Assembly: GCA_963850345.1 (NCBI GenBank)
Contig: CAWKKW010000006.1
Coordinates: forward strand, 1-64,000
Source: CAWKKW01 sp963850345
Lineage (GTDB): Bacteria; Acidobacteriota; Terriglobia; Terriglobales; Acidobacteriaceae
DNA length: 64,000 nucleotides
Reading direction: 5' to 3'
The position numbers and the translations under genes were made by a program. Under the pieces are notes generated by a model, which saw only the letters and a program-made list of their open reading frames with translations, was not told the DNA's origin and did not search any database. How positions within the stretch are numbered: position 1 is the stretch's first letter; every line of letters begins with the position of its first letter. Shown here piece by piece: positions 33,728-43,464 of the stretch.

Positions 33728-35098
33728 ATGAAAAAGTCATGGCCTCTTTTGCGGTATGTAGTCGTTCTCACAGCCGTCTGCCTCAATGCAACGGCGCGAG
33801 GTGACGCCCAGAATCCGATCATCCAGACCAACTTCACCGCCGATCCGGCGCCGATGGTCTATGACGGTACCGTCTACCTGTACACCAGCCACGATGAGGA
33901 TGACGCCACTGAGTTCAAAATGGTCAACTGGCGGCTGTACACGTCAACCGACATGGTGAACTGGACGGATCACGGAGCCGTCGCCTCACTCAGCACATTC
34001 CCCTGGGCCGTTCAGAGCAACGATGCCTGGGCGCCGCAGGTCGTCCCCCGCAACGGCAAGTTCTATCTCTACGTTCCCATCAGTGTTCCTGGGTCGCCCA
34101 AGAGTGTCATCGCCGTCGCCATTGCAGACAGCCCCTTCGGCCCCTTCAAAGACGCGCTGGGGCATCCGTTGATTGAGAAGGCCACCGGCAATATCGACCC
34201 TACAGTCTTCATCGATGATGACGGACAAGCCTATCTCTATTGGGGGAATCCCAACTTGTGGTATGTCAAGCTGAACCCCGACATGACCTCCTACTCCGGA
34301 GACATTGTGAAAATCGATTCGAAACCGCAGAACTACCAGGAGGGTCCCTGGTTTTATAAGCGGGATGGCCGATACTACATGGCCTATGCCTCGCATTGCT
34401 GCCCCGAGGGAATTGGCTACGCCATGAGTGATAACGCCACAGGGCCATGGAAGTACGAAGGAATGATCATGGACCCTGACAAACGGTCCTCAGGGAATCA
34501 TCCCGGTATCATCGACTACAAAGGCTCTTCCTACGTCTTCGGTTTCAATTACAAACTCAATTTCGCTCTGACCGAAGTCCATCGTGAGCGCCGATCTATC
34601 ACCGTCTCGAAGTTGACTTACAACCCCGACGGTACCATCAACACGCTTCCGTGGTGGGATCCATCCGGTGTTCCACAGGTTGGCACCCTCGATCCCTTCA
34701 CGCGAGTCGAGGCGGAGACGATCGCTTGGGAGAGTGGAGTCAAGACAGCGCAAAGCGACAAGGTCGGAGTCTACGTCACCAACACAGGGAACGGCGCCTA
34801 CATCAGGGTTCGTGGCGTCGACTTCGGTCATGAGGGAGCATCGAGCTTTAGCGCGCGGGTAGCGAGCGGCTCACGAGGAGGCGACATCGAACTGCACCTG
34901 GATCGTTCTGATGGACCCGTCATCGGCACTCTGGCCGTTCTGAATACGGGTGGATGGTTCGACTGGAAGACTGAGAGCGCGCCCGTCTCCGGCGCGGCGG
35001 GAGTACACGACGTGTATTTCGTCTTCAAAGGGGCTCCCAGCGGAGATCTGCTGAATTTCGATTACTGGATGTTCAAGCGAAAAGGTCCAGGGCAATAA
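33728..35098 (+). CDS. GH43 glycosidase with CBM6, secreted
   Basis: A 456-residue secreted enzyme. Signal peptide (YVVVLTAVCLNATARG), then the five-bladed GH43 propeller with general base Asp39 (FTADPAPMVYDG), the pKa-tuning Asp157 (GNIDPTVFIDDDG) and the general acid Glu205 (NYQEGPWFYKRDG). Residues about 330-450 form a CBM6-type carbohydrate-binding module (RVEAETIAWESG, GAYIRVRGVDFG, GGWFDW, VYFVFKG, NFDYWMF). The closest known activity is arabinoxylan arabinofuranohydrolase or beta-xylosidase/arabinofuranosidase. It lies on the plus strand, alone between the TPR gene and a minus-strand GH31 gene. Confidence 0.85.
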   Translation: MKKSWPLLRYVVVLTAVCLNATARGDAQNPIIQTNFTADPAPMVYDGTVYLYTSHDEDDATEFKMVNWRLYTSTDMVNWTDHGAVASLSTFPWAVQSNDAWAPQVVPRNGKFYLYVPISVPGSPKSVIAVAIADSPFGPFKDALGHPLIEKATGNIDPTVFIDDDGQAYLYWGNPNLWYVKLNPDMTSYSGDIVKIDSKPQNYQEGPWFYKRDGRYYMAYASHCCPEGIGYAMSDNATGPWKYEGMIMDPDKRSSGNHPGIIDYKGSSYVFGFNYKLNFALTEVHRERRSITVSKLTYNPDGTINTLPWWDPSGVPQVGTLDPFTRVEAETIAWESGVKTAQSDKVGVYVTNTGNGAYIRVRGVDFGHEGASSFSARVASGSRGGDIELHLDRSDGPVIGTLAVLNTGGWFDWKTESAPVSGAAGVHDVYFVFKGAPSGDLLNFDYWMFKRKGPGQ

Positions 35099-35286
35099 TC
35101 GGCCTGAGACTCATACGAGATTTGGATCCGCAGCGGTCGCAACACAGCGGTCCATCGTTCAACAACTTCCAAGTAAAAATGCACTACTCCTCAGAACTGA
35201 ACCTTCGCGTCCGCCGAAGTGTCGCAGCTTCGCATACCCTCATTGCGCCTTGAGCAGAAAAGTGTTCTCGGATCCTTTGCCGTATG

Positions 35287-37914
35287 TCAGGACTCGTGCA
35301 CGGCCGTTTGGGCTGAACCCAAGTTCCCCAGATTGATCTTCACTCGATGGCCATCGTAAGTTACGGAGCGATCAAAGCGCGACTCAGCTCCGATCCCGAC
35401 GCCGTGACCCGGCTTGACCAGGACAAGATGGAAGGTGCTTCTCATTCGCATTCCAGGAAATGTTCCTACCCGATCGCTGATCGACAGTACGTTCCGGCGA
35501 TTGTCCCAGTGCAAGTGAATCGTGGCTCTCGCGCCTTTTTCGTAGCCGTATCCGTCTCCACTGTCTTCGTAGAGTTCAAAGTCGGCATCTTTGCCACCGT
35601 AAATGCGAACTTCGAGCGGATCTTCGGTGTCGGCTGCTGACTGCACGACAGGTCCCATAGGCACGATGCTGCCCTGCTTTGCGAAAATTGGCAGTTGCTC
35701 AATTGGAGCGTCTGCGGTAATGGTTCGCCCTCCCTGCTGTTCTTGTCCCGTCCAGAAATCTACCCAATTATTGCCTGCGGGCAAAACAACTCTGCGGGTG
35801 GTGGCTTGGGGTTCAGTCACAGGATTTACAAGCAACGAATCACCGAAGATGAATTCGTCGCTCACATTTCTGAGTGAGATATCGGTGGGATAGACATAGG
35901 GTAAAGCTCTCATCGGGATCTCTCCCCGGTTAGTAACTCCCCAGGCAGAGGAGTAAATGTACGGCAACAGGCGATAACGGAGATCGTCGTATTCTCTGAG
36001 GACTTTCTCCACCTCGGGACCGTACTTCCACATTTCTGTCTCAGAGTGGAACCCGTGAATGCGGAAGATTGGGCAGAAGGCTCCGTACTGAAACCAGCGG
36101 ATCAGCAGTTCGTGATAATCCGCAGATGTGTACTGGTCAGCAGGACGGAAGAATCCGCCGATGTCCGTTGTCCAGTAAGGAAACCCTGACATTCCAAAAC
36201 TAAGTCCCGCAGGAATCTGTCGACGAAGCGTACTCCAATCGCCTGTGATGTCGCCTGACCATGAGATAGATCCGTTGCGCTGTTGTCCCGTATAGGCCGA
36301 GCGCGAAAGGATCACGACACGTTTATCCCCGGTCTTCGCCCGTTGCCCTTTGTAAACCGCTGAGGTTTCAAAGAGCGGGAACGCATTGCGCACAGTCTTG
36401 CCAGGTCCTAGATAGGTCTCGTCGTTCTTGAGAGGATCGCCCTCCGGTTCGGAAGCATCGAGCCACCAGCCATCAAGCCCGGCGGCAAACAGATTGCGAT
36501 CGATCTCAGACCAGAAAGCTGTTTGTGCCTTCGGATTGAACAGATCCGCCCAGTTCTCATGCTCCTTTGTCTCGCCCGGTTCTGCTGTGCTGGCCGCACT
36601 GGTCAGTAGCAAATGGGCGTTCTCCATATCTCGATTTACCGCTGTCTCTGCTCCAAACTTAGCCCAGACTGAAATCACAAGATGAAGATTCTCTCTGTGC
36701 AGAGAAGACATCATCGCAGCTGGATCGGGATAGTCTTTTTCATCAAACCGCATGGCATTCCAGCCATACTTTCCCCAGTACTGCCAATCCTGAACAAAAG
36801 CATCTACAGGAATCTTTCGTTCGCGAAACTCAGCAGCTGTATCGAGAATCTGCTGTTGGCTTGAATAGCGTTCCCGGCATTGCCAAAATCCGTAAGCCCA
36901 TCGAGGCAGTAGCGGAGCGGCACCCGTGTACTCTCGGTATTCTGCGAGTACGCGGCTCGGTTCCGGTCCGTAGAGGAAGTAATAATCCACTCCCTGACCT
37001 TCTTCAGAGCGAAACGCCATCGTATTCGAAGGAGCCCGAAACGAGAGTTCCGTGTCTCCTCCCGTCTCCGCTAAAACTGTGTGAGTTGAATTCGCTGAGA
37101 GGTGCATCTTTGCCCCGGCTGAACCGGGAACCCACATGTTTTTGATGTCGATGATCTGTTCACCATCGACGGAGAGGCGAAGTTTGGTCCGGTAGTTTCC
37201 CTGAAGAAGGAACCCATAATCTCCTTCTTGCTGCGTGCGGAAAGTGCCAACGCCTTTGTCATTCAGCTTGATCGTCTCTATCGCAGGATTGAAGTCCGTC
37301 AGCGAGGGGTTGTTCCACAGCAGCCCGTAACCTCGTGTCGAAAGTAGAAAGGGGATAGCGATATTTGTATTTGCCTGCAGAAGCCGGACCGGTATGCCGC
37401 GCAAGTCGAAGAATCCCTCTTGATGCTGGCCCAATCCGTAGATTGCCTCGTCTGGGGACAAAAGAAACTCCTGCTGATTTTCATCCCGCCCACCCTTGAC
37501 CCCGGATGCAGCGACGACACGAACAGGATCAGGTTGCTCGCTGAGGATCGTCTGTCCACCCGACGTTGCAAAGCGAACTGCTCCGTCGTCTCGGGCGACT
37601 TCGATCTTGAGTTTTCGAGTGCGAAGATACAGGTGTGAGGCGTCTGAAGAAGTCGTAAACTGCGCTCCGGTGCAAGGTCGCACCACCGCAGGTACAAGCC
37701 TCTTGGTTGCCAAACCTGTTCTGCTTTCGAGAATGTGAATTACTTCTTCGGAGCACACCTCGACCCGGACCACGCCGTTGGCAGTCCGAACGGTCGCGCC
37801 ATTCGCGGTTCGTTTGATTTCTTCTGCGCCACTGTCACGTGCCGATCCAACAAAGCCCAACACGAAGAAGCAAACGGTAAAGAAAGACAACGCCTTAGTG
37901 GACGCAAGAGACAT
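35287..37914 (-). CDS. GH31 alpha-xylosidase with PA14 insert, secreted
   Basis: An 875-residue enzyme with a signal peptide (FFTVCFFVLGFVGSARD). After the N-terminal beta domain (IYGLGQHQEGFFDLRG) a PA14-like insert occupies about residues 220-290 (QEGDYGFLLQGNYRTKLRLS, VDGEQIIDIKNMW). The barrel has nucleophile Asp486 in WWLDASEPEGD and acid/base Asp555 in ISWSGDITGDW. PA14 inserts at this place characterise GH31 alpha-xylosidases that attack long xyloglucan oligosaccharides, as in Cellvibrio Xyl31A (established). It probably removes xylose branches in the periplasm. It may share a transcript with the GH94-like and GH92 genes upstream on the same strand, though gaps of 225 and 129 bp leave room for separate promoters. 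Confidence 0.85.
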   Translation of the reverse strand: MSLASTKALSFFTVCFFVLGFVGSARDSGAEEIKRTANGATVRTANGVVRVEVCSEEVIHILESRTGLATKRLVPAVVRPCTGAQFTTSSDASHLYLRTRKLKIEVARDDGAVRFATSGGQTILSEQPDPVRVVAASGVKGGRDENQQEFLLSPDEAIYGLGQHQEGFFDLRGIPVRLLQANTNIAIPFLLSTRGYGLLWNNPSLTDFNPAIETIKLNDKGVGTFRTQQEGDYGFLLQGNYRTKLRLSVDGEQIIDIKNMWVPGSAGAKMHLSANSTHTVLAETGGDTELSFRAPSNTMAFRSEEGQGVDYYFLYGPEPSRVLAEYREYTGAAPLLPRWAYGFWQCRERYSSQQQILDTAAEFRERKIPVDAFVQDWQYWGKYGWNAMRFDEKDYPDPAAMMSSLHRENLHLVISVWAKFGAETAVNRDMENAHLLLTSAASTAEPGETKEHENWADLFNPKAQTAFWSEIDRNLFAAGLDGWWLDASEPEGDPLKNDETYLGPGKTVRNAFPLFETSAVYKGQRAKTGDKRVVILSRSAYTGQQRNGSISWSGDITGDWSTLRRQIPAGLSFGMSGFPYWTTDIGGFFRPADQYTSADYHELLIRWFQYGAFCPIFRIHGFHSETEMWKYGPEVEKVLREYDDLRYRLLPYIYSSAWGVTNRGEIPMRALPYVYPTDISLRNVSDEFIFGDSLLVNPVTEPQATTRRVVLPAGNNWVDFWTGQEQQGGRTITADAPIEQLPIFAKQGSIVPMGPVVQSAADTEDPLEVRIYGGKDADFELYEDSGDGYGYEKGARATIHLHWDNRRNVLSISDRVGTFPGMRMRSTFHLVLVKPGHGVGIGAESRFDRSVTYDGHRVKINLGNLGSAQTAVHES

Positions 37915-38139
37915 GAACGAGGTACCTCATCGTTTAGCATTACACCAAATTCTATGGGCAGTTATGGAGTAAACATGAGCGGCTTCCCAAAGGGGCAGGT
38001 TTGGCAGAGGCCTGCGTCTTCCAGTTCTCGGGGACCTTCTGCCGGATTGATCAAGGCACAGTGAACCTTGGGCCTTACCAGTCAGACCTTGTGGAACAGG
38101 GCGACTGCGGCTCGGACGAGTAAACATACGTCCAACCAT

Positions 38140-40926
38140 TCAAACGTGTCTATCAAAGTTCAAACTCCATTGCAGTCTCTGCGATGGTGTGCTCTTACCG
38201 CTGAAGCGGATGCGTTCTGCACTGGCACTCAGCGTTGCGGGCACACCGTTCACCGTGAGGTGTTTGAGCTGAACAAGTTCTTGATCCGGAAGTGCAACTT
38301 CGATCTCCCAACGGCCCGGCGTCTTCGGCGAATACCAGCCGGAATATCCGTTAACGTCCTTCTTGAATCCTAAAAGGGCCGAGTTGAACTCGTACGCATC
38401 GAGAGGGATGATGGGCTTGAACCGGATGCCTCGGCAGAGGAACTCGGCGCCCAGGAGTTTTGTGGAACTATAGAGCGGCCACGCGTGCGAGTGCATGTTC
38501 AAGACCGGGAAATCAGGACCGGTACCGCCGGGATATTTCGAGAAGACGGAGTGATATGCATCCGGGCCGCTCCAGATTCCAAACCACATGGTGGGGTACG
38601 TTTCGGCATGGCGGGCGAGGGTGTTTTTCAACCATTCATCCCACGCCATCGCTCCGTTCTCCAGTGAGAGAGCCCAGATCAGAGTGCCATTGATTGCGGC
38701 GAAGATGCCGCCGTTGGTTCCCGTGCCTGGCTCATCCTTCATGGTCGGGTCGGGCTGGCTCTGCAAGATCGCGCCGATGGGAGAAGGCTTGCGCACCAAC
38801 TCGTCGATGGTCGCGACCAGCGAGGCAGCCTTCTCCGGCGGTAAGCATCGGCCGATCAGAGCCCAGGGCTGGGGCTCCAGCCACATCTGCTTCTCGCCCA
38901 TCCATCCGCACTCTTCGCTCAGCCACGCGCGCCGGCACCATCGCTTGTGCCACTGCTCCTGCACCGCGCGACGTTGAGCCTCAGCATGTGCGTGGGCCTG
39001 GAGAGCAAGATCGGGCCGCTCGATGCTTTCAACCATGCTTGCGAAGTAATCCAAGACGTAGGCCGCCATGGCGGCGTTCAAGACGCTCTCGCCCTCACTG
39101 ATCACCTTGTGTTGCTGCTCCGGCGTAAGGTGCGTGTAGACGATGCTGTCATTCCAGTCACCGTTAAACAAGCGCAGCAGGCCGTGCTTTCCTGTGCCGA
39201 TAGCAGCGGTGAGATGAGTGAAGGAGCGTTGAAGAAGGTCGAGAACCGTGGGATCGCCAGGCTGCAGACCGTGGCGTGGATAGCTCGGTATGCGTTCGTG
39301 AAGAAAGTCGCTATCCCGCGTCGCAAGGACGTACTCGCTGGCTACCCAGAGGAGCCAGAGGTCCAGATCGCTTGGCTGGTAGACGCACGGCGCAGGCACT
39401 CCGGCGCCCACAATGCCGTAGGGGATGGCGCCGTCGGGTTGGATCTCCTTAAGGGTGTAGCGGAGAATGCCACGGACGAGGTGAGGCTCGGTGAAGATGA
39501 ACGGCAGAACGTGTTGCAGCGGATCGCGAGCGGCGCATTGCAGACCCGCGAGATATTGATAGCCTGCACCTTGAGATAGGATATGTTCGCGAAAAAAGCT
39601 ATCGTAAGTAAAGCCGCTGCGGAGATAGTAGCTGCTCCATTGCATCTCGCGTTCGATCCATGGATGCGCTGCAGCGCGAAACATTGGCGCAGTGCTCGTC
39701 CTCCACTGCGCGCTGCTCCTCGACCAGAGCGTCGAGCAATTTGCCGCGTACTTGGCTACGAGAGAATCCGCGGAAAATCCATCCGGCAGATAGCCGTAGA
39801 GAAAGTACAGGGTGCGACTCTCGCCCGGCCTGAGAACAAGCCGGCGTTCGAGCAGGAATGCGCTCTCCGGCCCATGCGCGCTGAGGTCATCGTCCAACGG
39901 CGTAAAGATTCCTTGAGGATGCTCCACGTTCCCGCCGAAGAACCGGGGTCCACTGGTCGAGCATGCGTCGACCGGACCATCGAGCGAAGCCAGGAAGGTA
40001 GGCGGAGGTGAGAGGTCCTCCATGCTTGCGCCCGAAGGTAAAGAAGGAGTTGGCCCACCAAAAAATCCTGTAGGCTTGGCCTTCAGCGAAGCCTGTGCCT
40101 GCTGCCACGCCTGCTCATCTGTTTCCGTACGCCCTAAGAAAGTCTGCTTCTCCAGCAACCCTCTCCCGTGGTCAAGCTTTTGAAAGTGGTGCGAAAAACG
40201 CTCGGAAAATTGGCGGCGACGTTCGACCGCGTTGGGTGTCCCTTCCAGGACGCCGGATTCCATGAGGGCGCGGTAGGAAAACTGATGGTTGTTGCATCCC
40301 CAATACTCCACCCAGCGAGGCCTGGCGGTATGTTCCGACCGGTTGGTGATGGTCACTTGCGAAACGAGTACCGGGTCATCGCCAAACGGAGCGAAGATGA
40401 CTTGGTCGACTGCATACGAGCGTGCGGAGACTCGCTTCCGCAGATACCCCATGCCGAAGATCCGGTCGAACTCTTCGGCTCTGCCGCCGTACCGTGTGCT
40501 GAGCATGAAATCGCCGTCGGTAAGAAAGCCAAGGCCGCCGCCATAGCAGTCCTTCTCCGGGCAATAGTCGTTGAGAAATTTCGGGCTGCCCTCGTCCTGG
40601 CGAACCTGCACATGGCCGTAGTTTGAAGCGACTGCAACGAGTCGGTCATTCCCCACCTGGTGCATATGGTCAGTGGGAGATCGCCAGGTCTTGTCGACTG
40701 GCTGTACAGCAAGAGGATCGGAAATTTGAGAGCAGGTGTAGCGATAGGAGGGAAGCTCATGCAGGTCCCGCTCCCAGCGGCCAAAATGTCCCGAGCCATA
40801 GGTGTCGATTGGACTCTGTTCGGAAGGATGTTCCTCGCCGGTGGGACCGGAGGACGCGAATGCTCGCGGAGCCATTTGGCTCGCTATCCCCAGCCCCACT
40901 AACTCAAGGAAAGTTCGCCGTCTCAT
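38140..40926 (-). CDS. Tat-exported GH94-like (cellobiose phosphorylase-like) protein
   Basis: A 928-residue protein. The N-terminus MRRRTFLELVGLGIASQMAP is a twin-arginine signal, followed by ASSGPTGEE. The body resembles GH94/GH36-like phosphorylases: an N-terminal beta-sandwich (VSQVTITNRSEHTARPRWVEY; GESRTLYFLYGYLP) and an (alpha/alpha)6 barrel with FNGDWNDSIVYTH, the DWND motif holding the general acid Asp. Known GH94 phosphorylases are cytoplasmic because they need phosphate; an exported member could be a hydrolase or act on periplasmic phosphate. The substrate is not predictable. It lies 225 bp before the PA14-GH31 gene and 129 bp after the GH92 gene on the same strand. Confidence 0.7.
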   Translation of the reverse strand: MRRRTFLELVGLGIASQMAPRAFASSGPTGEEHPSEQSPIDTYGSGHFGRWERDLHELPSYRYTCSQISDPLAVQPVDKTWRSPTDHMHQVGNDRLVAVASNYGHVQVRQDEGSPKFLNDYCPEKDCYGGGLGFLTDGDFMLSTRYGGRAEEFDRIFGMGYLRKRVSARSYAVDQVIFAPFGDDPVLVSQVTITNRSEHTARPRWVEYWGCNNHQFSYRALMESGVLEGTPNAVERRRQFSERFSHHFQKLDHGRGLLEKQTFLGRTETDEQAWQQAQASLKAKPTGFFGGPTPSLPSGASMEDLSPPPTFLASLDGPVDACSTSGPRFFGGNVEHPQGIFTPLDDDLSAHGPESAFLLERRLVLRPGESRTLYFLYGYLPDGFSADSLVAKYAANCSTLWSRSSAQWRTSTAPMFRAAAHPWIEREMQWSSYYLRSGFTYDSFFREHILSQGAGYQYLAGLQCAARDPLQHVLPFIFTEPHLVRGILRYTLKEIQPDGAIPYGIVGAGVPAPCVYQPSDLDLWLLWVASEYVLATRDSDFLHERIPSYPRHGLQPGDPTVLDLLQRSFTHLTAAIGTGKHGLLRLFNGDWNDSIVYTHLTPEQQHKVISEGESVLNAAMAAYVLDYFASMVESIERPDLALQAHAHAEAQRRAVQEQWHKRWCRRAWLSEECGWMGEKQMWLEPQPWALIGRCLPPEKAASLVATIDELVRKPSPIGAILQSQPDPTMKDEPGTGTNGGIFAAINGTLIWALSLENGAMAWDEWLKNTLARHAETYPTMWFGIWSGPDAYHSVFSKYPGGTGPDFPVLNMHSHAWPLYSSTKLLGAEFLCRGIRFKPIIPLDAYEFNSALLGFKKDVNGYSGWYSPKTPGRWEIEVALPDQELVQLKHLTVNGVPATLSASAERIRFSGKSTPSQRLQWSLNFDRHV

Positions 40927-41055
40927 CGCTGTTCGTCCTTTCCGAAAGGTGCCGTGAGATACCGCTATTCCAGGAGCGCGAACAATGGAGCAAGACTTTC
41001 GCGTTGATCCTTGATGCGGCGCGCGTGCCGTCGCCCCGTGGCGGCGCGGATCTGC

Positions 41056-43410
41056 TTATTCAGAGTCAGTGATCGAAGGCGGAGCATCCTGCTGCGCCGA
41101 ACCCCACCGCCGGTTTGGCTTAGAGCCGAGAACAAACTGCAACACTCCGCCGGAGGCAATATCTTCGAACGCAATCCAGTTGTGGGTGTGCTTGTGCCCG
41201 TTCAAGACGGTGCTCTGAATGTAAGGATTCGCATTCGGGTCCGAGGTCGCGATGGTGAAGGTCGATCCTTGATAAGGCTTATCGAGGACGATCACGATCT
41301 TTGAGAACGATGGGCTTACAAGCTCGTATGCCCGGCTCGCGGGGTCCACGCTGTAGATACCCATCATGGTCAGCACAGCCCATGACGACATGGCCCCGCC
41401 GTCATCGTTCCCGGGAATACCATCCGGAGCATCAAAATAATTTTCATCGAGCACTCTGCGCACCACGCGCTGCGTTTGCCATGGCTGCCCCGAGAAGTGA
41501 AAAACGAACGGAGCCTGCAGGTCGTCTTCGTTGTACGGGTTGTAATACTGCGCGTACCACCCAGGCTCGGGATATTGAAAGAACGCCGACATTCGCGCAT
41601 TGAAGCGATCCTGCCCCACGGCATTTACCAGCCAGCGAAGGTCCGCCGGCGCGAACGACTGGTAGTGCCAACCGGTGCCCTCAACAAAGCCGTGACCATC
41701 CAACGCCGGGTTAAAATTAGGCGCCCATGCGCCATCGGCATTCCGTGGTTCGAAGAACCGGTTCTCTGGCTGAAACAGATTACGGTGATACAGCGCGCGG
41801 TCATACATCTGCTTCGCTTCTGTAGTCTTTCCAAGGGATTGAGCGAGACGATAGAGTGCGGCACAGGCAAGTGAATGCTCCTGCGTTCTTGCCACCGAGC
41901 CGTAGGCTACCTTGTCGGCTGGAAGGTAATGCAGCTTGTTCAACCAATCCATGCCTTCTTCGCCGAGATAAGGACGACCCGCTGGAGGTGTTTCGGTGAG
42001 GTCTTTGATCATCCCTTCCCATGCCTTATCAATGTCAAAGTCGTGCAGTCCATCGAGCCACGCTGTGGCGATCACGATCGAAAGCGGGCTGCCAACCATG
42101 TCGTTGGTATAAAGATTGATTTGCGGCCAGCGGTCAATCCACCCTCCTTGCTCATACATGAGCACAATGGACTGCGCCATATCCTGCATGCGCTGCGGCT
42201 CTATCAGTGCCAGCAGTGGCATTTCACTGCGGTAGATGTCCCAACCGGAGTAGTTTGTATAGACGTGATGGTCATTCTTAATCGAGTGAATCTCGCCGTC
42301 AAACCCACGATATCGTCCATCCACATCGTCGAAAAGCGAAGGCATGATCATGCTGTGATACAGACCCGTATAAAACACGCGTCGTTTCGCGGGTGAGCCG
42401 CCGGTCACTTGTATCCGTCCCAGTTCCATATTCCAGGCAACTTCAGCCTCCTGGTGAACGGCGTCGAAATCATGACCCTCTGTCTCAGCTTCGAGGTTAT
42501 TCTCTGCGCCTTTGACATCGACATAGGAGATTCCGATGACCGCCGTGATGACCTGCTCGTGCGGCTCAGATGCCCAACTCGCGTAGGCACCCGTCGTTCC
42601 CTCGTGACTGCTCTGCCGCGCCGTCCGCGCCTCGCGCGCGATCTTCCCCTCGCCTCCGTACTGATCCCCATTCCAGACACCAAAGGAGACGAACGGGCGG
42701 CTGAATTGCATCACGAAATAAACCTTGTAGGTGGGCTTCTTGCTGCAGAAGCCATGGTCTTCCACAAACCCCTCGATGCGGCGATCTCCTACGACGTGGA
42801 TCTCAGCCGATGCGGTCTCATTGAGCGTGTGGCTAATAGGAACAAGAATGTTCGCGGCCTCTCCCACAGGAAAGGTGAAGCGTGCAGCACCGGTGTGGTC
42901 GGTGGCTGTAAGTTCTGCGTTGATCCCCCACTGCAGCAATTGCACCTGGTAATAACCAGGACTCGCGTGTTCTTTTTTATGAGAAAAGGGGGATTGATAA
43001 TCGGCTGTCTGGGTCACGACAGCCCCCGTCGTCGCGGTGAAGAACACGTCTCCTTCATTGGCGCAACCGGCTCCGCTCATGTGAGTCATGCTGAAGCCTT
43101 TGATCCATTTGTGAATGTAGTGATATCCGAAGCCGTGGTCCTCAGTGTCGGGACTGAGTTGCACCATCCCGAAGGGCCGTGCGGCTCCAGGGAACAGATC
43201 GATGCCATCGTCGGGATCCCCGCCCGTGCCGACAAATGGATTGACACTGCGCGCGTAATCAGTCGCCGGGTAACTCTCCGCCCTTCCAGCGACGGCGGAG
43301 AGCGAACCATCAACACTATGAAGAAGAGGTGCAAGCGCGAGAGAAACGAACGAGTCTCGGAACCTTCCCCTCATCGGGCTGTCGAGCCGATTTTTCTTGT
43401 GTCGATCCAT
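41056..43410 (-). CDS. GH92 alpha-mannosidase-like enzyme
   Basis: A 784-residue enzyme of the Ca2+-dependent exo-alpha-mannosidase family GH92. The N-terminal domain has VNPFVGTGGDPDDG, FPGAARPFGMVQLSPDT and SMTHMSGAGCANEGD; the C-terminal (alpha/alpha) domain has GFVEGTGWHYQ with the probable general acid and GNDDGGAMSSWAVLTMMGIY, all hallmark segments. A weak signal peptide lies between residues 13 and 45 (FVSLALAPLLHSVDG), so export to the periplasm is likely; an internal ATG at 43374 would be a better signal-peptide start. It should trim alpha-linked mannose from glycans. It is the first gene of the minus-strand hydrolase group. Confidence 0.85.
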   Translation of the reverse strand: MDRHKKNRLDSPMRGRFRDSFVSLALAPLLHSVDGSLSAVAGRAESYPATDYARSVNPFVGTGGDPDDGIDLFPGAARPFGMVQLSPDTEDHGFGYHYIHKWIKGFSMTHMSGAGCANEGDVFFTATTGAVVTQTADYQSPFSHKKEHASPGYYQVQLLQWGINAELTATDHTGAARFTFPVGEAANILVPISHTLNETASAEIHVVGDRRIEGFVEDHGFCSKKPTYKVYFVMQFSRPFVSFGVWNGDQYGGEGKIAREARTARQSSHEGTTGAYASWASEPHEQVITAVIGISYVDVKGAENNLEAETEGHDFDAVHQEAEVAWNMELGRIQVTGGSPAKRRVFYTGLYHSMIMPSLFDDVDGRYRGFDGEIHSIKNDHHVYTNYSGWDIYRSEMPLLALIEPQRMQDMAQSIVLMYEQGGWIDRWPQINLYTNDMVGSPLSIVIATAWLDGLHDFDIDKAWEGMIKDLTETPPAGRPYLGEEGMDWLNKLHYLPADKVAYGSVARTQEHSLACAALYRLAQSLGKTTEAKQMYDRALYHRNLFQPENRFFEPRNADGAWAPNFNPALDGHGFVEGTGWHYQSFAPADLRWLVNAVGQDRFNARMSAFFQYPEPGWYAQYYNPYNEDDLQAPFVFHFSGQPWQTQRVVRRVLDENYFDAPDGIPGNDDGGAMSSWAVLTMMGIYSVDPASRAYELVSPSFSKIVIVLDKPYQGSTFTIATSDPNANPYIQSTVLNGHKHTHNWIAFEDIASGGVLQFVLGSKPNRRWGSAQQDAPPSITDSE

Positions 43411-43464
43411 GTGTACGTGATGCTCTTCAGAGTCGGACTAACAACGCTTGGTCCGCCGAACTGA

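Noticed and set aside
42409..43464. Long open frame (351 codons) opposite the GH92 gene
   Set aside because: The minus strand encodes all hallmark GH92 segments; the plus-strand frame has no recognisable motif.
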